A DNA stretch of 64,000 nt from the NCBI GenBank assembly GCA_021031095.1, contig JAGFVP010000026.1, positions 62,001 through 126,000 of the forward strand, in the 5' to 3' direction. Of this stretch, positions 54,053 to 64,000 are shown in pieces. Under the pieces are notes generated by a model, which made no database searches, was not told the DNA's origin, and was given only the letters and a program-made list of their open reading frames with translations. Each line of letters opens with the position of its first letter. Within the stretch, counting starts at the first letter, position 1. The position numbers and the translations under genes were made by a program. This DNA comes from Bathelium albidoporum. Lineage: Eukaryota; Ascomycota; Dothideomycetes; Trypetheliales; Trypetheliaceae.

Positions 54053-54787
54053 ATGACCATGCTTGCTTCTCTCGCCCTTGCCTCCCTGATTACTGGCGCT
54101 TTCACCAGCCCTATCGAGAGTCGTGCCGCAGGTATACCCATTACAGACAATGTAATACATATATACTTGTGTACACGAAGCGCTGCATCACTGACCGCTC
54201 CAGTTCGATAACCTCACGACAAGCCAAGTAGCGCCCCAGCTATTTCCCGTTGGTACCTACGATGGTATCGCGTATGGAGGAGTTGTCGTTTTGGTAAGAT
54301 ACGTTCCTCCCTAGGCTACTTAGGTAAAAGACATCTAACCTTGAAATTCAAGGATCCCCTAGCCGTCGCAAGCGTACAACCTCATTCAAAGCCCAACCAA
54401 ATTGGTGCCGCTGGCCCAATCGACTTGCTCCAGCTTGGATCCATTACTCTCGACACCTATGCCACCCTGCAACGTGGTGAGGACACTACCAGTTTCGATC
54501 TGAAGAGCTTCTATTTTGGGCTTGGTACCGATACTGGTAGCACCGCGGGTCTCGCTCAAGGCGGCACCATCTCTGTCACTGGTACCTACGTCAATGGTAG
54601 CCAGGTTCCCGTAGTCAGCTTCTCTTATGCCCCGGAGGGTACTATTAACCAGCCGCTTATCCTCGCTACTCTGCCAAACACGTTTGTCGATTTGGCCGAG
54701 GTTGACATCGGTGTTGCCACCAGTGAGCCACTCACTGAGAGAACTTACATTGCTCTTGATGATGTAACGCACGTCAATTACCATTAG
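54053..54787 (+). CDS. Small secreted fungal protein
   Basis: This is a predicted 207-residue extracellular protein in three exons: 54053-54151, 54204-54293 and 54353-54787. A signal peptide, TMLASLALASLITGAFTS, precedes the mature chain. The second exon begins FDNLTTSQVAPQLFPVGTYDGIAYGG, which resembles the FDDL...P.P..Y.G..W.GF start of a widespread Pezizomycotina secreted family. Later TTSFDLKSFYFG, VTGTYVNGSQVPVVSFSY and YIALDDVTHVNYH also match that family's pattern (F-D-L-K-S-F-Y-F-G and DDV.H..Y). The biochemical role is unknown; a galactose-binding-like beta fold is possible. Intron 2 ends in AAG. It is a plausible effector or wall-associated protein, but nothing here proves it. Confidence 0.75.
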
Positions 54788-55687
54788 AGGCTTGGCGATG
54801 TAAAGTGGACTTTAGGCTTAAGACTGGAGATGTGCATAAAGAAGCAGGGAAGCAATGAAGTATAGTAGAGTAGGCGAAGGAACATGACTTTTGTCCTCCG
54901 TAACCAAATCATTATTGTTTGCAGACTGTCTTTAGAGAAAACATCATTATCGATTGGAAAATTGGGAGCTACGCTCCTAGTCTAAAAATGCGACAGCTCT
55001 AACGTTCAGAAGCAGGAGCAACGTTCTATTGCCTTTCCTTAGACTCTAGTATGACTAGATCTGTGATTCTGCGTATTGTGGTTTGCGAACCTCATTACCG
55101 TATGAACTGACATCATTTCTTGTAGATTAGGAGATGAAGTCAACCGTCAACTTCACCCAATCAGAACTCTAGACCAGCATGGAGGCCCGAATAAAGTGTA
55201 GATTAGATTATTCCAAATTATTCAGTGATGTGGCGCCATGACTTGCAGCCTTTTGTGGCTTGACAAAAGCCCGGCACAGAGGCATGCATATAATATTCCA
55301 GTACACTAATCCTGTTCCCCACAGCTCCAGATAGTTCACCGACAAATAGTGGTTTATTTGAGCCACAAAGGCAACTCCACGGGATATCAGAGACGAGAAG
55401 CCAGAAGACGAAACCAATAGCTTCAATTTTTGCCGTAGACTGGCCTAGGCAAGAATTGCAACATATTGCAAAGGACTCGTGGATCTACTACCAGGACCAG
55501 TTACACTTCTCAAGAGATTGTGGATCGCACAGTTGAGGCGCTCACTGAAACGCTAGAACTGGTTGGCTGTAGTAACGACGCTTTGAAGCCGAATTTTACT
55601 GGCAAGCGACCAAAATATAGTCATCAAATTTACTCTTGTCTTCACTCTTCAGACCGTGTCTTCATGAGACTCAGTAGAGAATCTGAT
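54788..55687. other. Intergenic region
   Basis: No gene recognised; lies 3' of the PKS relic and the secreted-protein gene. Confidence 0.5.
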
Positions 55688-56950
55688 TTATTGACTGAAT
55701 CTGCTCTTCTCTGCAGCGATCGTACTCAATGCAATAATCGACATATTTCCCAGAAGTTCAAATACTGGAATCCTTAGCCCAATCTCCCTCTCAAACCAAT
55801 TCTTCAGGTCAATAGCGATCAAAGAGTCCACGCCCCGTGCCGCGATCGACTCACTGGCGTGGACACTTCCATCGGACAGTGCTAATTTATGGCTCAGCTT
55901 CGCGCAAACCCAGTCTGTTACCCACGCTGTCACTTTATTTTGCGACACTGCATCCTCTAGCATTGTGGAACGATCCGTGGTTCCAGTTTTGACACATGTA
56001 GAGGTAGATACTCCTACATCCGAGATAATCAAACGAAACAAGTGCCGAAAGATTGGACGGTGGATTGAATGGTGCAGACGAATGCCCTTGGTACCAAAAG
56101 CTGCCGGCGTCTCAATACCGACTAGTAATCGAGCCTCATCGTGAGGAAGTAGCGGAAGATTTGGATAGCAATAATTCCGTCAGGGCGATGGGTTCTTCTT
56201 GCGCGATTTCCATGTGATGGAACATGAAAAGTTGGCAAAAGCTTGTAGATTGAGCTATGGAGCTGGTGCTGTACATATATACAGGTTCAGCTGAGGCTGA
56301 ACAGCGGTAGCACCTGACCCTGTGCACGTGCTCTGGCTGCTTGTGAGAATCAATTAGATGAAGCAGGTTGACTGTCACTGAATATTGTATTCTATGGGAT
56401 GCCCAATTCGGCGAATTGCTGTCATAAGAAATTCGTTCTCGGCAAAAAGATGTCGTCAACCCAAGGTCGATAGAAACGGCTTTTCTGGCCATTGCAATGC
56501 GGTAATGCGCCAACGCATCCTCAAAAATGTCACCAGCAGCGTAAATGGCTTGGCCTCGGCTGCCGAAGATAGCATTTACGGAAGAGAAGTACGAAGAAGT
56601 CGAGGTCCCTGGGCAGCGCTTCATGCAGGTTTCAGGATCCGTCCACTTTACCGCTCATGCTTGTTGGCTAATCCTCGTGTGTCATACTTTCGAACATGTT
56701 GTCCTACGTATTCATGAGTATGGAGCTTTTGGATTTTCTAGAAAGGCTAACTTACTCTAAGGGTAACAGCAGCTTGGATACAACCCTGGATTGGTGGTAT
56801 AGAAAGTCTGAGATTAGCAAGGACCCGTTCCACTTCAGGGAGGCTGCCAATGTCACACATGGGCGTCGCAATACGAACAACCTTCGACTCGAGCTCCTCT
56901 ACAAGATCCCTCGCTGCTGTACTCTTAGCACCAGAGCAAGATAAGGAGTA
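55688..56950 (-). pseudogene. Relic of a highly reducing PKS (KR-ACP end)
   Basis: Minus-strand fragments follow the order of an HR-PKS C-terminus. The ketoreductase Rossmann part is CSGAKSTAARDLVEELESKVVRIATP-like near 56770-56945. NLHEALPRDLDFFVLL lies near 56580-56625, and SSVNAIFGSRGQAIYAAGDIFEDALAHYR near 56490-56600 is in another frame. The carrier end, ARGVDSLIAIDLKNWFEREIGLRIPVFELLGNMSI with its Ser, lies near 55720-55870. A stop (TGA, 56632-56634) replaces the Trp usual in GTWNLHEAL, and a frameshift follows FFVLL. KS, AT, DH and ER parts are missing. It cannot make a functional synthase. Confidence 0.82.
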
Positions 56951-58333
56951 TCAGATTGCAGGCTCCTCGGAGAGTTATCCATTGTGCGAAGCTCGGCACT
57001 GGTCATTGCCCAAATTTAACCAAGACTAAAGAGGTTGTGGATGTTGTCAATGATGTGGTTGAGAAGACGATCGAAGTCGGATCATAGGTGATCGTGTTCG
57101 GAAGGAGAGGCAGTAGAGTAGAACAGCTATTTCCAGTCCTAGTGAAATAACTACCTAAGGCATCTAGAGACCATAACCTGGTAGGTAAAGTTGAAAGGAA
57201 GGTTCATTGGTGGTTATTTGGTTGTTTGTCCCTTGGTTGGGATTACCTTAGTGCGGACCGTACATATTCACCTTCTACGGTCCTCCCAGACCTTAGTTCT
57301 TACAACCACTTCGTATATGCTTCTTGACTGCATATCACATCTCAACAGATAGTACTTCGCTTGCATGTTTTTAATTGTATAAGCGTTACTGTTGTTTTTA
57401 TCGGCTTTCTGTGCCGAGGTCTTTGCCATGCAATCTTCAACCGATCGCCCAAGAAGCCTCGAGTGACTGTGTGTCCGAAAATAAATCGAAGCGAGGGCTT
57501 CCTTGCCACATTTCTATTGCCCTTCCCGCGGCGCGGTAACGACCATTGGCTCAGAACAACTAAATTTCACGGAAGGCTATCTATGCCGCACGGGTGGCAT
57601 GTCTGGTGTAACGATCTCGAACGAATTAAATTGTATCGGCCATGACACGCAGAAAAATACGCAAGGCAGCAGAGTCAAGTCGGAAAATGTTGGTGATGTG
57701 CCGTCGTGTGCCACCATGTATCGTCTATGTACCGATAAGGTTGCGAAGCAAAAGCCTGGCAAAATGCGAGATCGACATTCGCCTTCCTTTTTGTCTTGAC
57801 TTTACTATGCCATTCCTCTCTTCTCGAAATGCACCGGTTAAGACGCAAGGTTGCACAGATATGGTTCGAGTTTCCAGATTCCTCTCAGGTGCCATACCCC
57901 CAAGGCAAAGCCACCGAACTTCTGAACTGTCATATATTTGCGTGCGGATAGTGTTGGGAGCAAGTGAAGCATGATCTGGTTTGCCGGGATGTATGTGGAT
58001 TATGTTGTGTTCCGTCTGAGCCATAGAAGCCATGAGATGATAACCCACCTAGGGTATGGCAGCCTACAGCTGCCTTCGGCTGTGACGAAATAGGTGTGCT
58101 GGACCAAGGTAAGCTTAGTCCGTAACATGATCGATGGATCGGTTCTGTCAAGGAAATGGTGGCGGCGAGAGGTCAGTGACCATTTCCCTGTAGCTGTCTG
58201 TACATGGTTCATGATGATAGGTAGGTAGATCTTCCCTGAGCCAAGGCTCCGAAGCCAGCTATCAGCGACGTCAAGACCAGACTGAGTCTCGCTGAATCAA
58301 AGTTCCAGCTCGTAAATCTGCAAAACGCTTCAT
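56951..58333. other. Intergenic region
   Basis: No gene recognised. A short plus-strand piece near 56965-57085 reads LGTGHCPNLTKTKEVVDVV and may be the end of an eroded gene. Open frames at 57361-57974 are unrecognised. Confidence 0.35.
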
Positions 58334-60278
58334 TTGTATCTGGAACTAGCTATCGCTGCTATAATGGGCCTCTTATCACACTGGATGGTCTCTATTCATG
58401 ATGAGCATCAATTCGAAGGCCTTACAATCACGGAAACTGTATTGAATGCTTTCTTCGTCAACTTAACTTACGTAGTCGCGCTCTTCACAAGTGTTGTTGT
58501 CTTTAGGTTACTTTTTTCACCCATCCGACATATTTCAGGATCCCTGCTCCTCCGCCTTACCAAGTTCACCCATTTTTGGGACATGACAGAATTTCAAAAT
58601 TGCAAATTCCTGGACGATTTGCACGTCGAATATGGCAATGTAGTTCGCACAGGTGAGCCCCAACAAAGATTTTGTTTTACAGGCTACTTTCTGCAGATTA
58701 GCATGAGTAGAGAGAGTGAGGGATCATACGAGCTGAATCATTGTATTTTTAGGACCCAATGAAGTTACGCTATTCGGAACCGAACATTTTTAAAGGATAT
58801 ATGGTCCTGATTCGAGATGCGGCAAAGCACCGTTCTATGATATTCTACACCCCATGATCTCGCTTGACACAGCAAGAGACCCAGTCGTACATTCCCATAA
58901 GCGCAGAATATGGGATCATGCTTTCAGCGCAAAAGGTGAGATTTCTGCACACCTCTTCGAAGCCCCGTTCTTCAATCGTTGGACCTGACGTACGTGCTTC
59001 CAGCTCTTGAAAACTAGAGCCGATAATCTATGACCACGCAGATAAGCTGTTCAAAGGCATGTTGAGAACGGGAGATCAATCTGTTAATCTCACAAAGTGG
59101 ATTGGTTACTACACATTCGATCTGATGGGGAAATTTGGACTCACGATTGATTTCAATATGACTGGCAATGTGCCACATCCGATCTTCGTTTTGTTCCAAA
59201 CCGCTCACAAGGCGCTTGGCCCTTTTGTTGCAGTACCATGGGTCAAGCATGCCCTAATAGGAATTCCTGGCGTGGAAAGATTGAAGTACTACAGGCAGTT
59301 CACGGACTGGGCCAACTCAGAGCTTGATAGGAACGTCAAGGTACGGACTCGCTCCTCCCTGATCAAGACTTGGGCATTGCTGATGTTTCGACAGGATAAT
59401 AAACAAAATTGCAACGATATCATTGGTTTTGTCATTGATGACGCAAGAACCAACGGTGGTATTGAGACCAATTGGCATTCTCTTGTTGGAGACTTCGTTA
59501 TAGTGATGCCAGCTAGGAGATAAGATCCTAAAATAACCTCATCACTTCCATCGAAGCTGAAGCTAATAAATTTCCGCAACAGTGAGCCTATGCGCCAAGT
59601 TCTCGTGAACATGGTTTATTATCTCCTTCGGAAGCCGGAGCACATGGAGCGCATTCGGACGGAGCTGTCATCGGTTAATGTGAAAGACTACAAGGCCTTA
59701 AAGCAGTTAACTCATTTCAATGCCTGTATTTACGAGAGGCTACGTCTGCATCCCGCCGTCTCATCTGCAGAGCCCCGTACCACACCGCAGACTGACCTGC
59801 TTGTTGGCGACGTATATATACCTGCGGGCATCACAGTTGTCGTACCTTAGTATAGTCTGTTCAGAGATTCATGTGTCTTCATAACGTCGATTGCTCCTGC
59901 GGAAAAGCATAGATGTGCTAAACATATATAAACAAGCACAATTTCGTTCGCGCAGACCAATGGATCCCTGAGAGATTTGCTGAAAAGCCCGAGTTCACAA
60001 CTGAAAAGCGAGCTTTTATGCCTTGGAGTACAGGTACGCTGATGACTTTGGCGAAGACTATGCGAATTCTGACATGACGGACAGGGAAGTATAACTACAT
60101 TGGCAAGAATCTGAGTCTCATGGAAATTCGTATTGCGGCAGCTCTGCTATTCACAGGGATGGACATGGTATTAGCCCCAGGTGAAGACGGAGCTCGTGTA
60201 TTTGCTGAAGCTTGCGATTACTTCGTGACAACCCCCGATCCGTTGCATCTCATCGTTAGGAAACGCGGTAGTATTTAG
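58334..60278 (+). pseudogene. Cytochrome P450 relic, haem cysteine lost
   Basis: Exons in order give an N-terminal membrane region (ELAIAAIMGLLSHW), GPNEVTLFG, PFYDILHPMISLDTARDPVVHSHKRRIWDHAFS, WIGYYTFDLMGKFGLTIDFNM, an I-helix-side piece, and YERLRLHPAVSSAEPRTT (the ExxR motif as E-R-L-R). A haem region GKYNYIGKNLSLMEIRIAAALL follows. In that last motif the invariant Cys is Tyr (TAC, 60096-60098), one base from TGC. There is an in-frame TAA at 58791-58793, a frameshift near 59005-59025, and no ATG at the expected N-terminus. So the gene is dead as a P450. It resembles fungal metabolite P450s with several short introns. Confidence 0.85.
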
Positions 60279-60743
60279 CAGGACATCGAAAGTAAACGGA
60301 GTGCTGAAGTGGCTGACTTACACTTGCTTTGGCTGTTTCTATGTCCATCTGTAGGATAAGATCATCAGTAGGAAATTAGTGGACGAGTAACCCTTAGGCA
60401 AGCTCAGCGACTGCCACATCAAAATTAGCTCGTCTTCAACATAGAATCAATCTGCAGCAAGTGGAGACTGAATTCCATGGCTATTCACCTTGGGCTTAGA
60501 GGAAATGACGCTTCAAACTTTGAGCTGTCCAGCCCACGTCCTGCGTCGAAATCCCGAGACAGTAACGGATCCCCATCGTGGGACGCTGATATATTTCAGA
60601 ATGCTTTATCAGCAGTGAGGGGTTATGTGCATCAGCCGAGACGCCATTTCAGCACTCAGCTTTGCGCTGTGTAAATATCAGCGCACGGCTTCTGGTCTCT
60701 CTCCAGCCATACTTTGGAATCCTCATGGCAAACAGGAACAGCG
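60279..60743. other. Short intergenic region
   Basis: Open frame 60477-60674 (65 codons) has no recognisable homology. Nothing else seen. Confidence 0.4.
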
Positions 60744-61749
60744 ATGACCTCAATACTGTCAAATGAGCAGTCAATTGACTACGTTTTTACTCGCGACTGT
60801 TTGGACAATGATCGGTACGTGATCAGTGTACGCGTTGTGCGGCCAAAGGTACGGACAGCATTGATGGCCATTTCTTGGTAGATTAGACTTGCATCACTAT
60901 CTGTGGATGAAGATTTTCGGGTGTCATATAAATCCTGCCATTCCACTCAGAGGTCCGTATTTACGTATTGCGGATGTAGGCACAGGTACAGGGTAATGTC
61001 GACTACCGAGAGCGTTATGCCTTGACTGACTGGTGCAGAATATGGCTTACAGACTAAATTGATGTCCCTCCACAAGACACACAACTCAAAGGTCTATATA
61101 TATCCTTTGATGCCACACCATCGCAGAAATGGCTTCCGCCCAGTACGACGCTTGCCCGCTGAGACGCAAAAGGGCAACTTATGACGTAGTCCACATTCGA
61201 AATTTCTCCTTTGTCTTGATGGATGACGATGTGGAGTCGGCCGTACATCGTCTTGTAAAGTTGTTAAGTCTGTCACTCGCCCGGTTCATTGAGGGCCATA
61301 CCTATATGGACCGAAGCGCTGGAAATTGACTGCTCGCAGAGCCAGGCGGCTATCTTCAATGGGCGGACGGCGATATCGCTTCGTTCCGCATCGAAAAGAC
61401 AGATCCGCAGAATAAAGTCGATGTTTCGGCCAAGCTTCTGCAGATATCACAAGGGCAGGGTTCGCGTCTACGCTCTACTTGGTTGCCTTCGCTCCCGAAA
61501 CAATTTGCTGCTGGTGGCCTCGAAGATGTGCAATCCGACATTAAAGAAGCACCACCTCATCTCGCCGTTGCGATGCGGGAGCGCGCTATGATGATACATG
61601 AGTTAATTGTACGGAAGGTTGATCATCAAGATGTCGCGCAGGCGATCAAGGACCTGATGCCTGCAGTAGCGACCGAGACAGGAGCCGGAGCTTGTTGGGC
61701 ATTCACGAGATGGACTGTGATTGGAAAGAAACCCATCATATCTGAGTAG
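60744..61749 (+). pseudogene. SAM-dependent methyltransferase relic
   Basis: The sequence follows fungal secondary-metabolite methyltransferases closely. Exons 60744-60814, 60882-60992 and from 61039 give EQSIDYVFTRD, HHYLWM, and LRIADVGTGTG as motif I, then IWLTD. The C-terminal part YDVVHIRNFSFVLMDDD, GGYLQWADGDIASFRIEKTDP and ACWAFTRWTVIGKKP is open to the stop at 61749. In-frame stops occur at 61055-61057 (TAA) and 61160-61162 (TGA, where relatives have Trp in HWDAK). A deletion shifts frame before YDVVHIR. Splice sites look intact, so decay appears recent. It lies 0.5 kb from the P450 relic on the same strand. Confidence 0.82.
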
Positions 61750-62012
61750 ATTGAATTGAGCTGATGCGAGTAGCCCTTGAAACGTACCTAGTCAGAAGAT
61801 TTAGGGACATTCAACTTGTGCCCCTGCAAGTAGTTTAATCGTAAGGTAGAAGTCGTGATCCCCCAAGATAGTTTCCTTGCCAACGAGTATAAACTCTGCA
61901 CGGTCCCCCGCAAGCTGTCTGAGTCCGAGCTCTCAATCTCTATGTATACGCTCTAACACGGCGACCGATTTCGAATTTTTTTCTGACAGAATCACGCTTC
62001 ATACTCTCAATC
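61750..62012. other. Short spacer
   Basis: Only the 5' flank of the next gene; nothing else seen. Confidence 0.5.
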
Positions 62013-62465
62013 ATGACGACGACCTCGGCACTTTCCGCTTTACCTTCAGCATCCTGCATCCCAAACTGGACAATACCTGGGACCGATAACGCCTGCGCTC
62101 TCCAAAGCTCTTCCAGCTCGAGTAATGCACAACAGGTCCTGTCTCAGTGCTGTGCCGAGGCTTCGGTCCAATCCTACAATAGCAATTGCAACTACTACTG
62201 TCTTGCACAGGGTCAGTCCGTGGGCGACTTAATCAACTGCTTGCAGAGCAAGGGCGCACCAGATGGCGACGTATTCTGTCGTGGCAATACCTCAGCAACA
62301 GCAACCGCAAGTCCAAACAAATCAGGATCCAATTCTCCTGCTTCAACTACCGGGACTGGATCACAAGAGAGCGGTGCTGACCTGCCTTCTCGGGAAAGGC
62401 GGAGCAAGGCAGCGATGGCTGTTCTGGGATTGGTTTTCATATCAGGGGTTGCTGGAATGTTGTAA
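62013..62465 (+). CDS. Small Cys/Ser-rich protein with hydrophobic C-terminus
   Basis: This is a 150-residue single-exon protein. The N-terminal half has six to seven cysteines (PSASCIPNW, DNACAL, SQCCAEA, NSNCNYYCLAQG, INCLQ, DVFCRG), the pattern of a common fungal family of short surface proteins. The second half is Ser/Thr/Asn-rich and ends with a basic RERRSKAAM followed by a hydrophobic segment, AVLGLVFISGVAGML, consistent with a GPI signal or tail anchor. No N-terminal signal peptide is evident at this ATG, so an upstream exon could be missing. Function unknown. Confidence 0.65.
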   Translation: MTTTSALSALPSASCIPNWTIPGTDNACALQSSSSSSNAQQVLSQCCAEASVQSYNSNCNYYCLAQGQSVGDLINCLQSKGAPDGDVFCRGNTSATATASPNKSGSNSPASTTGTGSQESGADLPSRERRSKAAMAVLGLVFISGVAGML

Positions 62466-63260
62466 ACGTGGGTAGGATTTCGTGTGTAGGCCAACATCAT
62501 ACTGGTTTCTGGAAGGTTTTGCTAACAATTACGCTCAGTTTATCGTCAATTCTAATCATGACATTGGTGAGCGTTCCTTCGTTTTTGAATGCTAATTTAA
62601 GACAGCCAGGTATAGGGAAGACGACATGGTTTCGGCGCTCTGGACTTGGCTATGGGTTTTTGTTGGGCACAACTGCGTTCAGAGATCCAGATGCAGCACT
62701 TGTATGAATGGAATTGGTAATATCTTTGTCGACAACACGCGCTTTGGTGACGGATTTCGTAGGAGGATCAGTTAGGATAATACGGATCTGGGGAATTTTG
62801 TACCACTGGACGTTCTGTTACTGTGAGATAAGGTCCCTGAAGCGCTCTAATTACCACGGCTATAAGCTTACGGCCATAGCTGGTGGAGCCCTGAAAGTCG
62901 CTTATGCCAGGGTGATCTGCGATGATCCTTATACCTCCCACCCTGTGTTTGGCTCGTGGATATTGCAAAGCGCTTTGAGTTTCATCTGAGATGAAACTCC
63001 GGGGGTTGAATGGCAACACCTTGCAGAATAGACGGGAAAGACTGCTTTTCTTCAAGGAAATTGCGAAATCCCATCAAAGCTGACCTTTCCAAGCGATCTG
63101 CATAAATGTGAAGGTCTGGAATTATTGGGTATCTCTAGCAATCTTCTCTAACGCCTTACGTCAAGCTTCACCAAGCCACCATCATCCTGCCGAGATTTGA
63201 CAATTGCATTAACCGCTTCATCCGTCAAACCTGTATTCTTCAACTAGCATTCCCACATCG
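62466..63260. other. Intergenic region
   Basis: No gene recognised. GTTTCATCTGAGATGAAAC at about 62980-62998 is an almost perfect palindrome. Confidence 0.5.
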
Positions 63261-64000
63261 CTAAAGGTGGTCTTTCTCCCCAACACCCTCCCCTTCCGAA
63301 CCCGCTAACGTCGGACTCGTCCCGACCGATGTGTCACTCGTCATCGTCATCGTCATTCCCAGCGGGCTCTTCACCTTCGCAGCCCCCCGCGCCTCCCGTG
63401 CCAGCGCCATCGAGCGCGTTGTCCCTGTCCCCGGTGGCGTCATGGGTGTCGAGGGTGCGCGGGAGCTGCGGGCAGGCGTGTCTGCACGCGAGCTCGATGC
63501 GGCGTGACTGCCGCCGAAATATCCCGGCGATGGCGATGAGGGCATGGTCCCTGGACTGGATGCTGACGGCTGCGCGGATGGTGGACGCGGCGACACGGGT
63601 CCTGGGTGGGGACTCCAGGCCTCGTTGTCGGACGGGTGCCATCCGCCGGCGGCGCTGGGGGACCTGAGGCGGGGGTCGGTGTCCCAAGCATGGGCGCTTG
63701 GGGGCCAAAAGTCGTCGGGCGGGGATGGGCGGTCGTGGTAATCCTTGACGTCCTTCTTGAGGGGGCTCTCATCGTACGGATCGAAGCCGACGCGTTGGCG
63801 AGCCTTCTGCCGGAGGTATTGGCGGTGCTCTGGGTTGGGCCCGGCGCCGGTGGTGGAGGAGTCCTCGAGGAAGAAGTTGAGGAGCTCGTCGTCGATGGAG
63901 AGGTGGGAGTCTTGGCGGAATTGTTGGAGCGCAGTGAGGCGGATGAGCATTTCAAGAAGGGACAGAGAGGTCTTGACCTGGCCGGGACCGAAGGGCTGAG
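63261..64000 (-). CDS. C-terminal part of a possible Ran-binding-domain protein (partial at right edge)
   Basis: The minus-strand frame is open from the window edge to a stop at 63261, so the gene starts outside. The edge reads PFGPGQVKTSLSLLEMLIRLTALQQFRQDSHLSIDDELLNFFLEDSSTTG, then QKARQRVGFDPYDESP, then a long Pro/Ser-rich disordered tail (SPRPPSAQPSASSPG, TPMTPPGTGTTRS). The helical block followed by FDPYxESP resembles the fungal Yrb30-like Ran-binding family, as far as I recall it, so the name is tentative. It has high GC and looks like a housekeeping gene at the edge of the accessory region. An internal ATG at 63950 is not the true start. Confidence 0.5.
   Translation of the reverse strand, partial: QPFGPGQVKTSLSLLEMLIRLTALQQFRQDSHLSIDDELLNFFLEDSSTTGAGPNPEHRQYLRQKARQRVGFDPYDESPLKKDVKDYHDRPSPPDDFWPPSAHAWDTDPRLRSPSAAGGWHPSDNEAWSPHPGPVSPRPPSAQPSASSPGTMPSSPSPGYFGGSHAASSSRADTPARSSRAPSTPMTPPGTGTTRSMALAREARGAAKVKSPLGMTMTMTSDTSVGTSPTLAGSEGEGVGEKDHL

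Noticed and set aside
63329..63667. Plus-strand Ser/Pro-rich frames at the right end
   Set aside because: They are opposite a GC-rich minus-strand frame that is open to the window edge; their composition simply mirrors it.
1..64000. CRISPR arrays, rRNA genes or intact insertion elements
   Set aside because: No regularly spaced repeats, rRNA sequence, transposase or reverse-transcriptase motifs were seen.

Overview
The window looks like an accessory, gene-poor stretch of a filamentous ascomycete (Pezizomycotina) chromosome. The evidence is short GT..AG introns of about 45-120 nt, a Zn2Cys6 transcription factor, an iterative non-reducing polyketide synthase (NR-PKS), UstYa-like and phytase-like proteins, and fungal major-facilitator (MFS) transporters. 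I cannot name the species. About 17 genes are readable in 64 kb, and the long spaces between them hold eroded gene relics.

Region 1 (1-28.5 kb) is a candidate NR-PKS locus. In order it holds the end of a drug-antiporter-like MFS gene, an NmrA-like NAD(P)-binding protein, a Zn2Cys6 regulator, and a large intronless NR-PKS read as SAT-KS-AT-PT-ACP-CMeT-R (11219-19312). It continues with an F-box-like protein, a GNAT acetyltransferase, a FAD-dependent monooxygenase, a DHCR24-like FAD oxidoreductase and a multi-pass membrane protein. The PKS domain order predicts a C-methylated aromatic polyketide released reductively, probably as an aldehyde. The monooxygenase is the obvious tailoring candidate, and the MFS and Zn2Cys6 genes could supply export and control. 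Cluster borders and product are inference.

Region 2 (28.5-49.4 kb) has a large membrane protein with a 20-nt exon, a LovC-like medium-chain reductase, a seven-exon Dal5-type MFS permease, a secreted phytase-like esterase, an EBP-like sterol isomerase homologue with all active-site residues, and a second copy of the membrane-protein family whose ATG appears to be lost. Between them lie relics of two other MFS transporters and a truncated rhodopsin/PTH11-like gene.

Region 3 (50-64 kb) has an intact UstYa-like (DUF3328) gene and a small secreted protein. It then shows what looks like a decayed second metabolite cluster: the 3' end of a highly reducing PKS, a cytochrome P450 whose haem cysteine is now tyrosine, and a SAM methyltransferase with stops and a frameshift. 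A short Ser/Cys-rich membrane-anchored protein and a partial, possibly Ran-binding, protein close the window.

Several lesions are TGG-to-stop or TGC-to-TAC, which fits repeat-induced point mutation (RIP) or simple decay. I saw no rRNA, convincing tRNA, CRISPR array or intact transposon.
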